A DNA stretch of 64,000 nt from Diphasiastrum complanatum (lineage: Eukaryota > Streptophyta > Lycopodiopsida > Lycopodiales > Lycopodiaceae): assembly GCA_029204225.1 (NCBI GenBank), contig CM055111.1:1260453-1324452 (forward strand). The letters are read 5' to 3'. Shown in pieces: positions 28,647 to 40,636 of the stretch. Position numbers and translations under genes: made by a program. Positions within the stretch are counted from its first letter, which is position 1. Each line of letters starts with the position of its first letter. The notes under the pieces were generated by a model. It made no database searches. It was not told the DNA's origin and worked only from the letters and a program-made list of their open reading frames with translations.

Positions 28647-29407
28647 TGTGGTGGGTTTCTCTTCTTGCCTAATCTGAATCCAAGATCTAGTCAATCTAGC
28701 ATCAAAGAGACGAAGTTAGTTGTCACGCATCGGTTCGTTCCCATGAGAGCGATAATATAGTTCAGATTTCAACATGAATGGAAGATCTAACACTAACATC
28801 CTTTAACACTAAGCATTAACACTACATCCATTAACCCTACTTCCATTAACCCTAAATCCACAACAATGATAGAAACTTACTCTTCTCTCTCTCCCTTTCT
28901 CTCTCACAAAAAGCATAAGAAATAGCAATCTCAATAATGATCAAATCCAACAATTAGCAAATACCAAAGAAAGCATGAGGAATGGAGGAAAAGAGAGGAA
29001 GAGCAAGGACATTCACCAATCCATTTCTAAAGAGAACCAATCTGCTTCATTGAAATGAGGAAATGAACATGAGGAGCAACTCAAGTTGGTCCCTTTTTAT
29101 AGTAGAGAGGAGGACCCTGGCCTTTAAATCCTATTGGTCCAGTCTTGCCTCTCTTTTTATTCAAGTTTAAAAAAGTGTGAGAACCATCAAAATTGGAGGA
29201 AAACCCAACTTTTTTCACTAACTTGACATTTAGGCCCTGCGACATTAAAAGTCCCGCAAAAAGGCCTAAAGTCCTTTTATTAACTTTTAACTAATCAATC
29301 AAATAACTATGTGATCATTGGGTTGGACTTACACATGCAGGGTGCCAAATCCCTCTCACTTATTAACTAGGGTTAGGGTTGCCTTGGGATCCGCAAACCC
29401 TCCAACA
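28647..29407 (-). repeat. 5' LTR of G1, 761 bp
   Basis: On the minus strand it runs from TGTTGGAGGGTTTGC to CCCACCACA. The right edge is fixed by the target duplication ttctc at 29408-29412. A TATA-like run lies inside the minus strand near 29100, and CT-rich sequence at 28880-28910 is shared with the 3' LTR. Confidence 0.88.
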
Positions 29408-29480
29408 TTCTCTCTTGGATAATGAAGAGCTCTTCCATTGGTGGTCAGGTCTGGACAATTATCTAGGCCTCAGGATATAG
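29408..29480 (+). pseudogene. Chromovirus G3 coding tail, continuing after the G1 insertion
   Basis: With one ttctc copy removed, the reading continues from the chromodomain as LLDNEELFHWWSG and DNYLGLRI, and ends at TAG 29478-29480. The continuity across 11.5 kb supports both the G1 boundaries and the identity of the host element. Confidence 0.7.
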
Positions 29481-30748
29481 GTAGGCGAGGAGTCGAGGGT
29501 GGTATGGGACACCATCGCTTACAGGAGATCCGAGCTTGCTTAATGGTGGTCTATAGCTCCAGTGCACGGGGGTGAGGTGGTAGTACCTCTATGGGTGGGC
29601 GGTAACATAGCATTCATCACATGTTTGTGCTTTAGCAATGACTAGAACGATGATGGGGATTCTAATAAATGACATCACAATAGGCTTGGACTTCCACTGA
29701 AGGATTAACCAAACGACAGCAGCTAACAATGAAACCAATTTGCATGAGCAGAAGAACCAGATCAAAAACCAAAGAGTCCGACTAATAGAGTTAACTTAAT
29801 GTTGTAGGGAGACCTGCAACAAGGTTGGTGGAGGGCAATGTTGGTAGATTCCCTACCAATATCACAATCAGCCAAAGGAATATTTTTGGTGCCGGCTAAT
29901 CCGAGTTCTTAAGTAACTAGACTTGTAAGTTATAGACCCAACCATGGCATCTTGTTGTGTAAGACCATGAGTTGAGGACAAAATAATCAGTTGTTTGAGA
30001 GTTAGTTGGATGTGACATGAGAGTGGAGAGCTAAAAAACAATATTCAGTTGAAAACAGCAACATCCGCAGAAACAAAATGGCGAGTAAAAGAGAAAAGAG
30101 ATAGAAGAGATAAATACACGAAGTAGCCATGGACGAGAAGACATAAGTTAGTGACGAGGCTAACAAGTCGAGGAGAGTGAGTTGATGATTAAGGAGTAGC
30201 ATATAGAGAACGAACAGTCTAGAGATCAGTCAGTGGATTAGAATCGGGTAATCCAGAGAAGGATAGCCGATTTAATGTGTTGATGATCAGACTATTGACG
30301 AGCAGAGTTGTTGTGTGAATGCACATTTGATGCATAGAGTTTGTAAAAAAGCTATTGTCATCGGAATGAGAATCCTTGGAATACTTCTTATCATTTCTGT
30401 GTAGTATTTATTGCATATAATTGTGATTTGATTGTTTGTAATATTTTGTTATTAACTAAGATGAATTGTGAGAGAGTAGATTGTATCTAAATTACTTGTG
30501 ATGACAGGTCGGAATTACGATGATGAATGCTTAGAATAAGTTTGTTGAATTATGCTTGCCATGTCCACTTACTGTCAAAATGTTGATGAATTGAAGTCTG
30601 TAGGAACAAGCAATCCTATCGGCGGTTTGAGTAGGAGTGATAGGTTGCTTGACTGCTTAGTTCAGGTTCTAAGCAGGTGGTTGTGATTGAGCGGAGCATT
30701 CAGCATTGGTAGGAGATTAATTAACCAAGAGAGTAAAGAGCCAAAAAT
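29481..30748. other. Probable 3' noncoding end and LTR of G3, not delimited
   Basis: No coding sequence. By position it should hold the 3' untranslated part and 3' LTR of G3. TGTTGTAGGGAGACC near 29803 could be an LTR start, but with no second copy I cannot set limits. It ends where a minus-strand copia gag begins. Confidence 0.4.
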
Positions 30749-31163
30749 TCACTATCTTTAATCTTCTCACCAATAGTGGCTAACTCTTTGTTGAGAGATT
30801 TAATTCTTAGCAGATAATCTTGTGCATTTTCCTCACTTTTTCTCATGCCTTGCAAGATTTGGTTTCTAATCATGAGAACTCTAGAAGTGTTGTTTGATTC
30901 ATAGATTGTTTTCAAAGAATCCCAAGTCTCTTTAGCACTAGTACAAGAAGATACTTCTCTAACATTCATCTTTATACAATGAAGTGCTAGTCTAGATTTT
31001 TTCTTGTATCTAATTAAGTCTTGTGCACCAAGAGGTTCATTTTCTTCTTCAATCAAGAATTCATAAATGTCTTGGAGCACCATTAGTGACTCCATCCTAA
31101 CCTTCCAAATGGAATAATTTGTAGAATTTAGTCTTCTAGAAGGAAAGCCACAATTGACCCCAT
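30749..31163 (-). pseudogene. Copia C4 gag, N-terminal part
   Basis: ATG at 31163. Homologous to C2 gag (MESLMVLQDIYEFLIEEE; RYKKKSRLALHCIKMN; SAKETWDSLKTIYESNNTSRVLM). A deletion of about 10 bases shortly after the start shifts the frame. The copy stops abruptly near 30749, inside the region that continues for 350 more bases in C2. It keeps the ATG that C2 has lost. Confidence 0.88.
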
Positions 31164-31768
31164 CTTACTAGTGAATTCTACAAACAAGAAAATTGGTTTG
31201 ATTGATTCTAGAAACTCACAAAGGTCTCTTTTGTGGTGATTCACTCAAATTTGGTTTCTAGCCCACCAAATGGACTTATAACCACGGTTCTAGCACTTCA
31301 CAAAGATGAAATAAAGATTAGATGTATTACAATCAACCCACAATCAAATCAAGCCAGTTTTGATTATTTTTGGACAATATAATGACTAAATCTCACTCAC
31401 ACTTTTTAATGGACTTCCAAGACCTTAAAACACTTTCAGAGGACTTTCTTTTTAGCCTAGATTAATTAGATCTTAGGACACTAAGTCAAATCTGATCGAT
31501 GGCACTCAATCTTGGTAGCTTTTCCTAGGATTAGCACTCAAGAGCCAATAGAATCCAATTTTATAGATCTAACGAATATTGTGTAATAAATGCAATTTCA
31601 AAGGTGGCGACACATGTGGATAGCACAGATTTTGATCCTTACAAAGTTTGGAATCAAATCCCCTCACCAAAGCTAGGATTCAAACTCGCCATCTCATTAC
31701 TAGTTTTTAGCACTAAAACTTGTTAAATATGGATTTGCCTTTTATCAATGATTAAGCTCTTGTACTTG

Positions 31769-32392
31769 GCTTTGATACCATGTGAAAGTATTGTACTTTT
31801 GGACCATAAATGGATCTACACAAGATCCACAAGAGTGATTGGATGCTTGTTTCATAATCTATTGCAAAAACAAGACACAAAAAATTGATCTAGAATGGTG
31901 ATTCTACATTCAACAAATAAGAACAATAAAAAAGCATTGATCATAGATGAAATTTGAGTCTACATGTGTGAACCACAGCTCGCTGTATGGCCTGTAGACA
32001 AAAAATAAGGGCAATATCACTTTGGTTGCATTTAGATTACAAACACACAATACAAAAGTGTAGTAACTCGAGATTTGCCAATGAGCTCCAAAATTTTTCT
32101 ATCTTCTTACTATGGAGAGAGTCTTCTACATAGTAAAGCCTCTTCCTTTGTATATTTAGGTGAATTTCCAACATGTAATAAGGAATTTAACTTGGCTTTC
32201 TTGCCCTAATTTGCCAACCTAGCCTCATTCCTAGAGTCATGTCAAGTAGGTGGCTAGTAGGTCTATCTCAATCACAAATCTAGGAATTGGATCCTATAAA
32301 GTTGGAATCACTACCAAATTGACTTAACCTACTCTTTAGACTTCATCTAACCTACACTAGGATAGGTTTTCCATGTGGCTCTTGTGGAAAGT
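31769..32392 (-). repeat. C4 primer-binding site and 5' LTR (LTR A)
   Basis: GCTTTGATACCA at 31769-31780 is the complement of the initiator tRNA-Met site (TGGTATCAAAGC). The LTR starts at 31781 and reads as the reverse complement of the C2/LTR B family, with a changed palindrome (tacatgtgtg, 31961-31970). Its U3 start is missing, and LTR B follows directly. Confidence 0.82.
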
Positions 32393-33007
32393 ACAATACT
32401 AAGGACCATAAATGGATCTTTGAATGATCCACAAGGTGATTGTATGCTTGTTAAACAATCTATCAGAAACTAGTCATCAGAAAACAAGATCTAGTTTAGC
32501 AGCTTGATAGGAAACAAGTAGAGACAATCAAAGCATTGATCAAATAGTATAATCCAACTCCACACGTGTGGAAATAAGGCTGTAGTACGGCCTGTAGACA
32601 GTGTTTACAAAGTGCCAAAGCTGGGTTTCATTGGAAATCAAGAGTAATCACCATACAATGAGAGGAAACTCGAGTTTCTCCTTGAGGCTCCAAAAAGTTT
32701 CTATCTTCTCACTATGGAGAATAGGAATACATAGTAAAACACACTTCCTTTGCAAAGTTAGGTGAAAATGCATCATGTAATAAGGAAGTAGACTCCACTT
32801 TCTTGCCCTAATGTGAAAACCCTAGCCTAGATCCAAGAGTCATGCTTGGTAGGTGCATGGTAGGTACAAATCTCATCATAAATCATGGTCTAGATCCTAC
32901 AAAGTAGGAATCACTACCAAATAGCCACAACCACTCCTCTTGACTCGTGGTAACCTACTTTAGGTGTGTATGTACAAGTGGCACTTTGGCCATTCAAGTA
33001 ACCAACA
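32393..33007 (-). repeat. LTR B, solo or truncated copia LTR of the C2 family
   Basis: The left edge tgtggaaagtac matches the end of the C2 5' LTR in reverse complement, and the next 230 bases match C2 closely. It includes the palindrome CACACGTGTG (32561-32570). No primer site lies beside it. To its right is the gag of a different copia, so LTR B probably entered that gag. The right edge is uncertain. Confidence 0.75.
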
Positions 33008-33318
33008 AACAATATTGACAAAATGTACAATATTCTAAAAACCTGTAACAACGTCATACAATTCTTAAGCCATTAGTACAGTTTTCATCTTAAATTTCCA
33101 CAGATGGTAATTGGCTCCATCAAGCTTGTCCATGACAAGACTATCTTTTCCTTGGGAATCTATGGGGAGGAATTAGTCTAAGTGATAGGAGAATCTATTA
33201 GTGCCTTAAGTATGAAAAATTGATGCTGAAATATAGAACAAGAAAAAAATTACTCTATCGTCTAGTAGAGTCTTGTACTGTGGAAGCTTATCAAGCTATG
33301 AAAATAGCTCTGATACCA
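33008..33318 (-). pseudogene. Copia fragment: gag start, leader and primer site of a second family
   Basis: ATG at 33133 gives MDKLDGANYHLWKFKMKTVLM, the N-terminal motif of copia gag, close to C3 (ERLDGSNYHLWKFKMKTI). It continues with EL(Y)DVVTG after a stop and is cut by LTR B. GCTCTGATACCA at 33307-33318 is the complementary primer-binding site, 173 bases upstream of the ATG. Confidence 0.8.
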
Positions 33319-33808
33319 TGTTGGAGAGAAGGAGAGTAGCGAGAGTTGAGAAAGCTGTCGTATGTTAGAAACAAAAAAAATTTAGCTCAGAGGGGTAAGA
33401 CGAACACGAACGAGAAACGAAACACGAGCGAGAAACTAACTCGAACGAGAAATGAACTCGAACAAAAATTGTTCGTGCACAGCGGAACGAGCTATGCGAC
33501 TCTCTCCGAAAGCATGACTATGCCTATCAGAACGAACAGAACGTTAGTGATGGAAATCACGGCCGTTCTTACGTAGCCAAACATTAATAAATGAAGCGCC
33601 AGAAGAATAATTGGTCGCGAATAGCAAGACAATTTGTGTCACGAATGATTCACAAAGAGCTAGACTGTGCTCGACTGATAATCAGTCACAAATTATTTGC
33701 AAAAGACAAGACTAAACATTTAGTCTCGTCTTTCGCGAATGTTTCGCGACTAATTATCAGTTTCGCGAAAATAACTAGGAAAAAAAACGTCATCTCCTGA
33801 ATTTGACA
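33319..33808 (-). repeat. Probable 5' LTR with an internal hairpin
   Basis: It lies beside the primer site. The minus strand would run from TGTCAAATTCAGG (33808) to CTCTCCAACA (33319), giving TG...CA ends. It contains an 82-base foldback (33677-33758). It interrupts a copia pre-integrase reading just after the position of ELTQVE, so it seems inserted in another element. The right edge is inferred. Confidence 0.55.
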
Positions 33809-34290
33809 TGAAAAAACCTCCACTTGTGTAAGCTCCTCTTTAGCCATGTTCACACTTCCAAGAACTACATTAGCATCAAGCTTAAATAGCCTCATCCCTT
33901 TACAATGCAAGTGTCATTCATCATAATGGAACAAACACCTTGCTTCAAATGGACATCTAAACCATCATCCACCATCAATTGTCCTACACTAAGCAAACTC
34001 TAGTACGTGTATGAACATAAAGTACATTTTGAAGATCTACTCTTTTAGAAGATCCAAGACTTAAGGGAATAGTTCCCACTCCATCTATTCTACATTCTTG
34101 ATCACTTCCTGTTAGAATAGACTTTTTACAACCTACTCTTGTCTGTTGTCATAGTGCTCTCTAGCTTCTACTTCCTCTGCGATCTCGACTAGTGCCTTCT
34201 CAAGAGTCATATCATGATCCTTAGCTAACAGAGTGCACGTCATTTGAAACGATCCTGGTAGCACACGCAACAGATACACATTAGGGGAGG
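33809..34290 (-). pseudogene. Copia pol and gag scraps
   Basis: 33820-34100 reads SLLSVGQLMVDDGLDV and RLFKLDANVVLGSVNMAKEE, the region between protease and integrase, as in C2. 34145-34280 is a separate gag scrap nearly matching the C5 gag at 45715-45870 (EREHYDNRQ-type and LLRVLPGSFQMT-type readings). Two different copia families therefore meet here. Confidence 0.75.
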
Positions 34291-34722
34291 ATATTAGAAC
34301 TCAAAATGGGCCCTTTGTCAAGATGTTGTTTTTGACTTCGCACGCTTTCAATGCTTATGTGTCCCAATGAATGGTGTCCATCTGTGACGAACTGTAACAG
34401 TGGTTGATGGACGAAAATTGTATTTAACTTTTCCAACCAAATTTTTGTGATTTTCAAATATCTCGCCAGGCAGAACAAACAATTGTGATTGGACCATAGT
34501 TACTGCCGAAATACTCTTATGCTACCCGTCATTGTACACTCAAGGTTCATTTGACGTAAATTGTAGTTAACTAATCCTTGTAGTTTAGGAACTTTTTGTC
34601 ATTCATAGGTATACCTCTCATTTTCTTCATTCTAACTCTTATTTTGGATTGTCATTCTTAGGTTTACTTCGCAATCTCTACATTCTCTCTGTTCTTAGCT
34701 TGTGTGCTCATATTTTTGACTA
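34291..34722. other. Unassigned AT-rich DNA
   Basis: A minus-strand open frame at 34281-34478 has no convincing relative. It might be more copia debris. No other signal. Confidence 0.4.
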
Positions 34723-35863
34723 ATGGCTACTCATAATCGGAGACCAAGAGGATCCATTGATGCAATCAATATTTGTAATGAAAAAAATGCAGAAGATCAA
34801 TGGATATCAGGAATATATCGAAAATATCAATGGATCTTGATGCATCCCTCTACAAAAGACTCATTCCGAAAAAGAAAAAGATCGGATAACATATATAGAA
34901 GCTCTTGGAAAGGCATGATAATGGATTTTAAAGTATCACATGCCGGTCAATCTATCACGGAAGTTTTAGTTTAGCATGCTTATCTTCACAATGAGCTCAA
35001 CATTCATGATTTGAATCCAAATGATAGAAGAAAATGCAATTGTAAGTTTTCATATTTAATTTCTTTAGGGTTAGGATTTTCTTTAAATTATATTTTTCTT
35101 GTGATATTTTTGTTGGTTTTGCAGATTTGTATCCATCAAATTCCGTTGAATGGCAAACAGTGTAATCGATTGCAGGAATAATCGATGTTATACATTCAGA
35201 TATTGGTATTTTACAATATAAAGGTCGTTCTCCAAAATCACTTTTAGAGTCAAGAGTTTTCTTTTATGATCACATCTATTTTCTTGATAAAAATAGTTTA
35301 GTTAGTAGATTAGAGCCATATCCTCTACTAGATTTTTCGAGTGGAATGGATTTCTCTTGATGCAGCAATATCAGAAAGTTTTCGATTTACAATATATATT
35401 GATATTCAGAGTATATTAAAATGTAGCACTGGATCAAAGAATAATAGAATAAGTTGGTATCTACCTTTTATTTTTTTTTCAAATGCAATGTTCGGAGAAC
35501 GAAAACAATGTTTATTTGTAAGGACTTGAGTGCTGAAATAATCGCCGAGTTGTTGGATAATGGTTGGGATACAAAACAAAATCAGCAAGTTGAGTGCAAA
35601 GTCTGTTACTCATCCATGACATTTAGATATCACATCGAAAAACAAATGCTCACTTTGTTGCTGTATTATAGAAGATGGATTAAATACAAAAATGTTTGGA
35701 AGCCACTTGATCAAGATTTTGGTATAAACCCTCAAGAGCAACTTCAGATAACAGTGAAAAGAAATGACAGCATCCTTGCAATGTTTGAGGTCGAGGAAGA
35801 TTGGTGTCTCAATGGCTCTTTCATTTCTATGATCTCCATTTCCATGGTGCAAAACACAATGTA
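34723..35863 (+). pseudogene. Degenerate gene of unknown family with one apparent intron
   Basis: From MATHNRRPRGSIDAINICNE the reading goes through an in-frame TAG at 34972 (TEVLV, stop, HAYLHNELN) to RRKCN. A GTAAGT...TTTTGCAG intron fits 35042-35124. Splicing keeps the frame (YLYPSNSVEWQTV, a TAA, then GIIDVIHSDIGILQYKG and FFYDHIYFLDKNSL). After small shifts it continues as WISLDAAISESFRFTIYIDI, WYLPFIFFSNAMFGER, DLSAEIIAELLDNGWD and WKPLDQDFGINPQEQLQ. Total about 350 codons. The consistent protein-like reading argues for a real dead gene. I cannot name it; an endogenous virus-derived protein is one possibility, without firm evidence. Confidence 0.5.
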
Positions 35864-35916
35864 ATTGCAACTGGATAATATGAGTTTTCGATAACAAGAT
35901 TCATTGTCTCCTGCAG

Positions 35917-36110
35917 GAAATGCATTAACTCATTGGGATTAAATTGTATGATGGAAAACAAGTTGGCTATTTTAGCAGGGGATTTACTTTGGGTAGACCT
36001 GTTGTTGCCCTAGCTTCTTTCCCAACTGCTGGAGCATCTTGTGATCGGGGAAATTATGCAGTGGACCACAGATTCAGAGGTCTCCATTGTAGTTGGTGCA
36101 TACATTCTCG
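35917..36110 (+). pseudogene. Solanesyl (polyprenyl) diphosphate synthase exon remnant
   Basis: An acceptor-like ctcctgcag ends at 35916. Readings across two small shifts give LNCMMENKLAILAGDLL, then GRPVVALAS, then LSQLLEHLVIGEIMQWTT. These match, in order, the conserved stretch around the LAGDFLLSRA and EHLVTGEIMQ segments of plant trans-prenyltransferases that make the side chain of ubiquinone. The aspartate-rich DDxxD motifs are not present; they would lie in neighbouring exons. I find no other exon nearby, so this is an isolated broken fragment. The match to the family is from memory of conserved motifs. Confidence 0.75.
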
Positions 36111-37670
36111 ACATCATTCCTCTGTATAACCAACCATTGAGCAATATTGGAATCATTTTGAATTTTTTTCCCTTATGTGTAGGTTCTTGTGTTGGTTCAT
36201 TTCTTGTTCTTCTACATACGGTAGACACATGAACTCAAAGAAGAATGAAACACCCTGGAAAATATGTGTACTTTTATTTTATCTGATTGCCAATAAGAGA
36301 TTGTATTTTAGAGCTGCCTGTCTTTTGAAATTTTTAAGCCTTTTGTTGTTTTTTCTGTGTACTCATTTGTTTCGGCTGAAAACTTTCTTGACGAGTAGGT
36401 TTCATTGACCATGTCTAAATTGTTATGTGCTTTTGTTATTTGAAGACATGCATGTGTCAGATTATCTGATGTTCTTGGTTGGAGAACAGTTGCAAGGAAG
36501 TTTACACGGAATGTTGACAAGCTTTTAGTCTGAAAATCTCTTGCTTGAGAAGATTTCAGTTGTCCTTTCTGAATCATCATGATTCATCTCAAGTGCATGT
36601 GAAGACTTGAAAGCGTTTGATTAGGTAATAATTGTACTGGATTACAGGGCCTTTCTTTGGAAGATCACACATGTAAATCTTGAGTTCATTTCACTAGAAT
36701 TATTTTTTTGTTTTGCACAACCAGGTTGCATCTGCCATTTCTAACTTGTCCAAGTGTTAGACTGCCAATTCTGAATTAGGCAATTGTTAAGTTGTGTGAT
36801 TCTTATTGTTCAGGTTGGTCAAGAAAGTTCGTGAGGGTGTCAACATCAAAGGAAATGTCTAAAACTTTGAAGTTTTGCTTACAAATTTGAGGGTTACATG
36901 CAATAGCAAGGGCCACGATGGTTGAAACAGGCTGGGATATTGCCATCTAAAAGAGAACAAGCAGAAGAAAATTCACTGCATGATTATGTGGTTGAAGTAA
37001 TAAAATTGTGATGCATTGAGTGATTAAGATCCTGGAGTTGACATTGTTTCGTGGCTAGCCCTGACAAGCTGAAGAGATGATATCTTGTCTCAGTTTCTTT
37101 TGTGGTGTGATAAATCTACAAACTAGTCTTTTGCTGAAAAGAATTTGGAAGAATGAGGAGAAGAGGACGAAAGGGCAGGCCTCAGCAGCTCTCCATGTTC
37201 CCTCCTCCACAATGCATCAAATTTCACTATGCAGAATGAGAGCATGTAGTTAAAAAAACCTGAAACTTAGAGAAGTGTTGTATGCCTTATCCTTTCCTAG
37301 GCAATGAAGCTTCTGTTTGTTTCTCTGAACTTTGACCCAAAAGTGAAGGTTGAGTGAGCTATTCAACCTAATGATTTTATGGAGCAATTGCTCCATGGAA
37401 CTAGTTGATGCAGGCTATTGAGATATGAACAAAACAATGAACGAAGAAAATGGAATTGAAAGTATAAAGGTTTCCCTAAGAAGGTAAATCATGATTTTAC
37501 ATCGATTACATGAGATAACGAGTATGCGCATCTGTATTGAAAGTGCACTGCCGATTTTTGACAGTTAAGATGGTTCTAAAGATATTTGAGCTGATTTCTA
37601 TGTATCCTTAATTCCCTCGAAAGCATTGCGCACTTGAGAAACTTTGTAAAACTTCATGAAGCATTTATAA
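36111..37670. other. Unassigned DNA
   Basis: No clear gene. Near 36813 an acceptor-like cag is followed by RLVKKVREGVNIKGNV and a stop, which could be a small terminal exon, but there is nothing to connect it to. No element signature is seen. Confidence 0.45.
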
Positions 37671-39058
<1,388 letters not shown>

Positions 39059-39781
39059 ATGAAGACGACTCAGAAGACTACACAGAAGACGTATGAACAG
39101 GTCAACCAGAATGAATCTCAAAGGGCCCCGGAGGCCAGAACTAATACATCTAGACGACGGTATGTGGTACTTCTTGCAGCGTGTTTCTTCATAGTGGCGA
39201 TTGTTTCAGGGGCTGTTGCCTTGGGAAGGCTCAGAAGCAAAAAACACTTAGATCAGAGCCAAATAGTTGCCATAGCAGGAGTATGCAATGTCACGACCTT
39301 CCCGGACATCTGTGTTTCATCTCTAAGTTCTTATGACGGCTCTGGAAATACTTCCAACCCACAGGATCTCGTAGGCATATCCATGATCGTTGCTTTCCAG
39401 GGCGTTAGGAATTCGTTAGATCTGGTCGAGGATTTATATCCACAGCAAAACAATGAGACCGTGAAAGCAGCCCTCAAAGACTGTTTGGAAATTTTACCAC
39501 AGGCGCTTGAACAAGTCAATGCCTCCATCGTCCGGTTTAATGATGCAACCGACAATTCATCGTCTTCTGATGGAATTGCCGATGCACAGACTTGGATGAG
39601 CTCTGCCCTGACGTATCAGACGACTTGCACAATCGATGAATTTGAGAATGTGACAGGAAAGGTGAAGGAGCACATCGCCATTGATGGGGTAGAAGTGGAA
39701 AAATTGCTAAGGAATGCCCTTGCGTTGCTTCAAGCATTTGCTTCTGCAGGAAATGATTTGTCAAATTGGAAGGCGCCATGA
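39059..39781 (+). CDS. Membrane-anchored pectin methylesterase inhibitor domain protein (240 aa)
   Basis: A single intact frame, start ATG 39059. Residues 1-34 are polar and end in RRR. Residues 35-57 form one hydrophobic membrane segment (YVVLLAACFFIVAIVSGAVA), so a type II signal anchor is likely, with the rest facing the secretory lumen or cell wall. Residues 70-230 form the inhibitor fold, with the four conserved cysteines C76, C85, C142 and C190, expected as two disulphides. Several N-x-S/T sites occur (N77, N97, N132, N154, N165). Such domains bind and block pectin methylesterase, or form the pro-region of pectinesterases. No esterase catalytic domain follows, so it is either a free inhibitor with an unusual anchor or a pectinesterase pro-region that lost its enzyme. 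Confidence 0.9.
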   Translation: MKTTQKTTQKTYEQVNQNESQRAPEARTNTSRRRYVVLLAACFFIVAIVSGAVALGRLRSKKHLDQSQIVAIAGVCNVTTFPDICVSSLSSYDGSGNTSNPQDLVGISMIVAFQGVRNSLDLVEDLYPQQNNETVKAALKDCLEILPQALEQVNASIVRFNDATDNSSSSDGIADAQTWMSSALTYQTTCTIDEFENVTGKVKEHIAIDGVEVEKLLRNALALLQAFASAGNDLSNWKAP

Positions 39782-40211
39782 TAAACTGCCTGAAAGGGCA
39801 ATATTCTTCTCATGGAATCATTTGAGATTCTGAGCTTATTATGAAAACTAAAATTGCTGTAACATTCACTCAGAACAAATGTGTAGTTTTGTGGGCAGTT
39901 GATCTTTTGCTCAGAGTTTGACAGTGATCCATATTTGGGCTCCACTGAGAGATTTCATGGCTCGAGAAATTTATGCCAAAATTTTAAATAAGCTTGTCTA
40001 GTCTCTCGAGAAAAGGAAATCCCTTTTTGCTACTATCTCACTCGTTCAAGTCTCAGTAGATTTTCCAAGCTTGCAGAATAGAATGACTGATTTGTCAAAC
40101 CATAATGTGAAGTTTACTTTTAACTCTAGCAAATTCAGCACCATTGTGGTGTGCACAAAGAACTTCCTATTTTGGTGATGTTCTTTGTTGCATTCAAAGT
40201 GATGGGCAAAG
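39782..40211. other. 3' flank of the inhibitor gene
   Basis: No open frame and no perfect AATAAA signal close to the stop. No esterase catalytic motif is found here on the plus strand. Confidence 0.55.
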
Positions 40212-40347
40212 GCATGTAGGGGATGGCTTTTAAAAGTGCAAATCTTGACACTTAGGCTTAAACAGTGTAGGCATAAAATGCATGTAGGGGATGGCTTTTA
40301 AAAGTGCAAATCTTGACACTTAGGCTTAAAAAGTGTAGGCATAAAAG
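40212..40347. repeat. Tandem repeat, two copies of a 68-bp unit
   Basis: Copies begin gcatgtaggggatggc at 40212 and 40280. They are nearly identical. A partial third copy (cataaaagtgcatatcttgacact) follows. Confidence 0.9.
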
Positions 40348-40636
40348 TGCATATCTTGACACTCTAGCTTTGATCGACCTCAAACTTGTGAATCACTTTA
40401 TGCTCAAAAGCTTTTGGACTTCATGGGCATTATGGCCTTTATGTTGCAAAGCACATGGGGCTGGTCAACATAGTGCTCTTTATGCCCCAAACTCCATGGG
40501 CTTTTTGTGTAAACTGAATGAAAGAAAATCATACCATATAATGCTCTAAAAAATCATGGGCTTTTTTATGCTTCAATTGAAATCTCTTGCTAGGATCTTC
40601 TTGGAAAAATAGCATTTATTTTCTAAAAGACAATCA

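Larger units (their letters stand above)
17895..29407 (-). mobile_element. Tat-like Ty3/gypsy retrotransposon G1, 11.5 kb with an extra 3' ORF
   Basis: On the minus strand: 5' LTR (28647-29407), primer-binding site (28623-28642), long leader, gag, protease, RT, RNase H, integrase (to 21508), a noncoding stretch, an extra ORF (20601-18441) and a 3' LTR remnant (18378-17895). The 5-bp direct repeat ttctc lies at 17890-17894 and 29408-29412. There is no chromodomain; the primer site resembles tRNA-Asp, and the integrase ends with the VYGQDDVMPIEF and PSLRI motifs usual in the Tat/Athila branch. The two LTR parts differ at about 28 of 480 aligned bases by hand count, mostly transitions. Confidence 0.92.
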
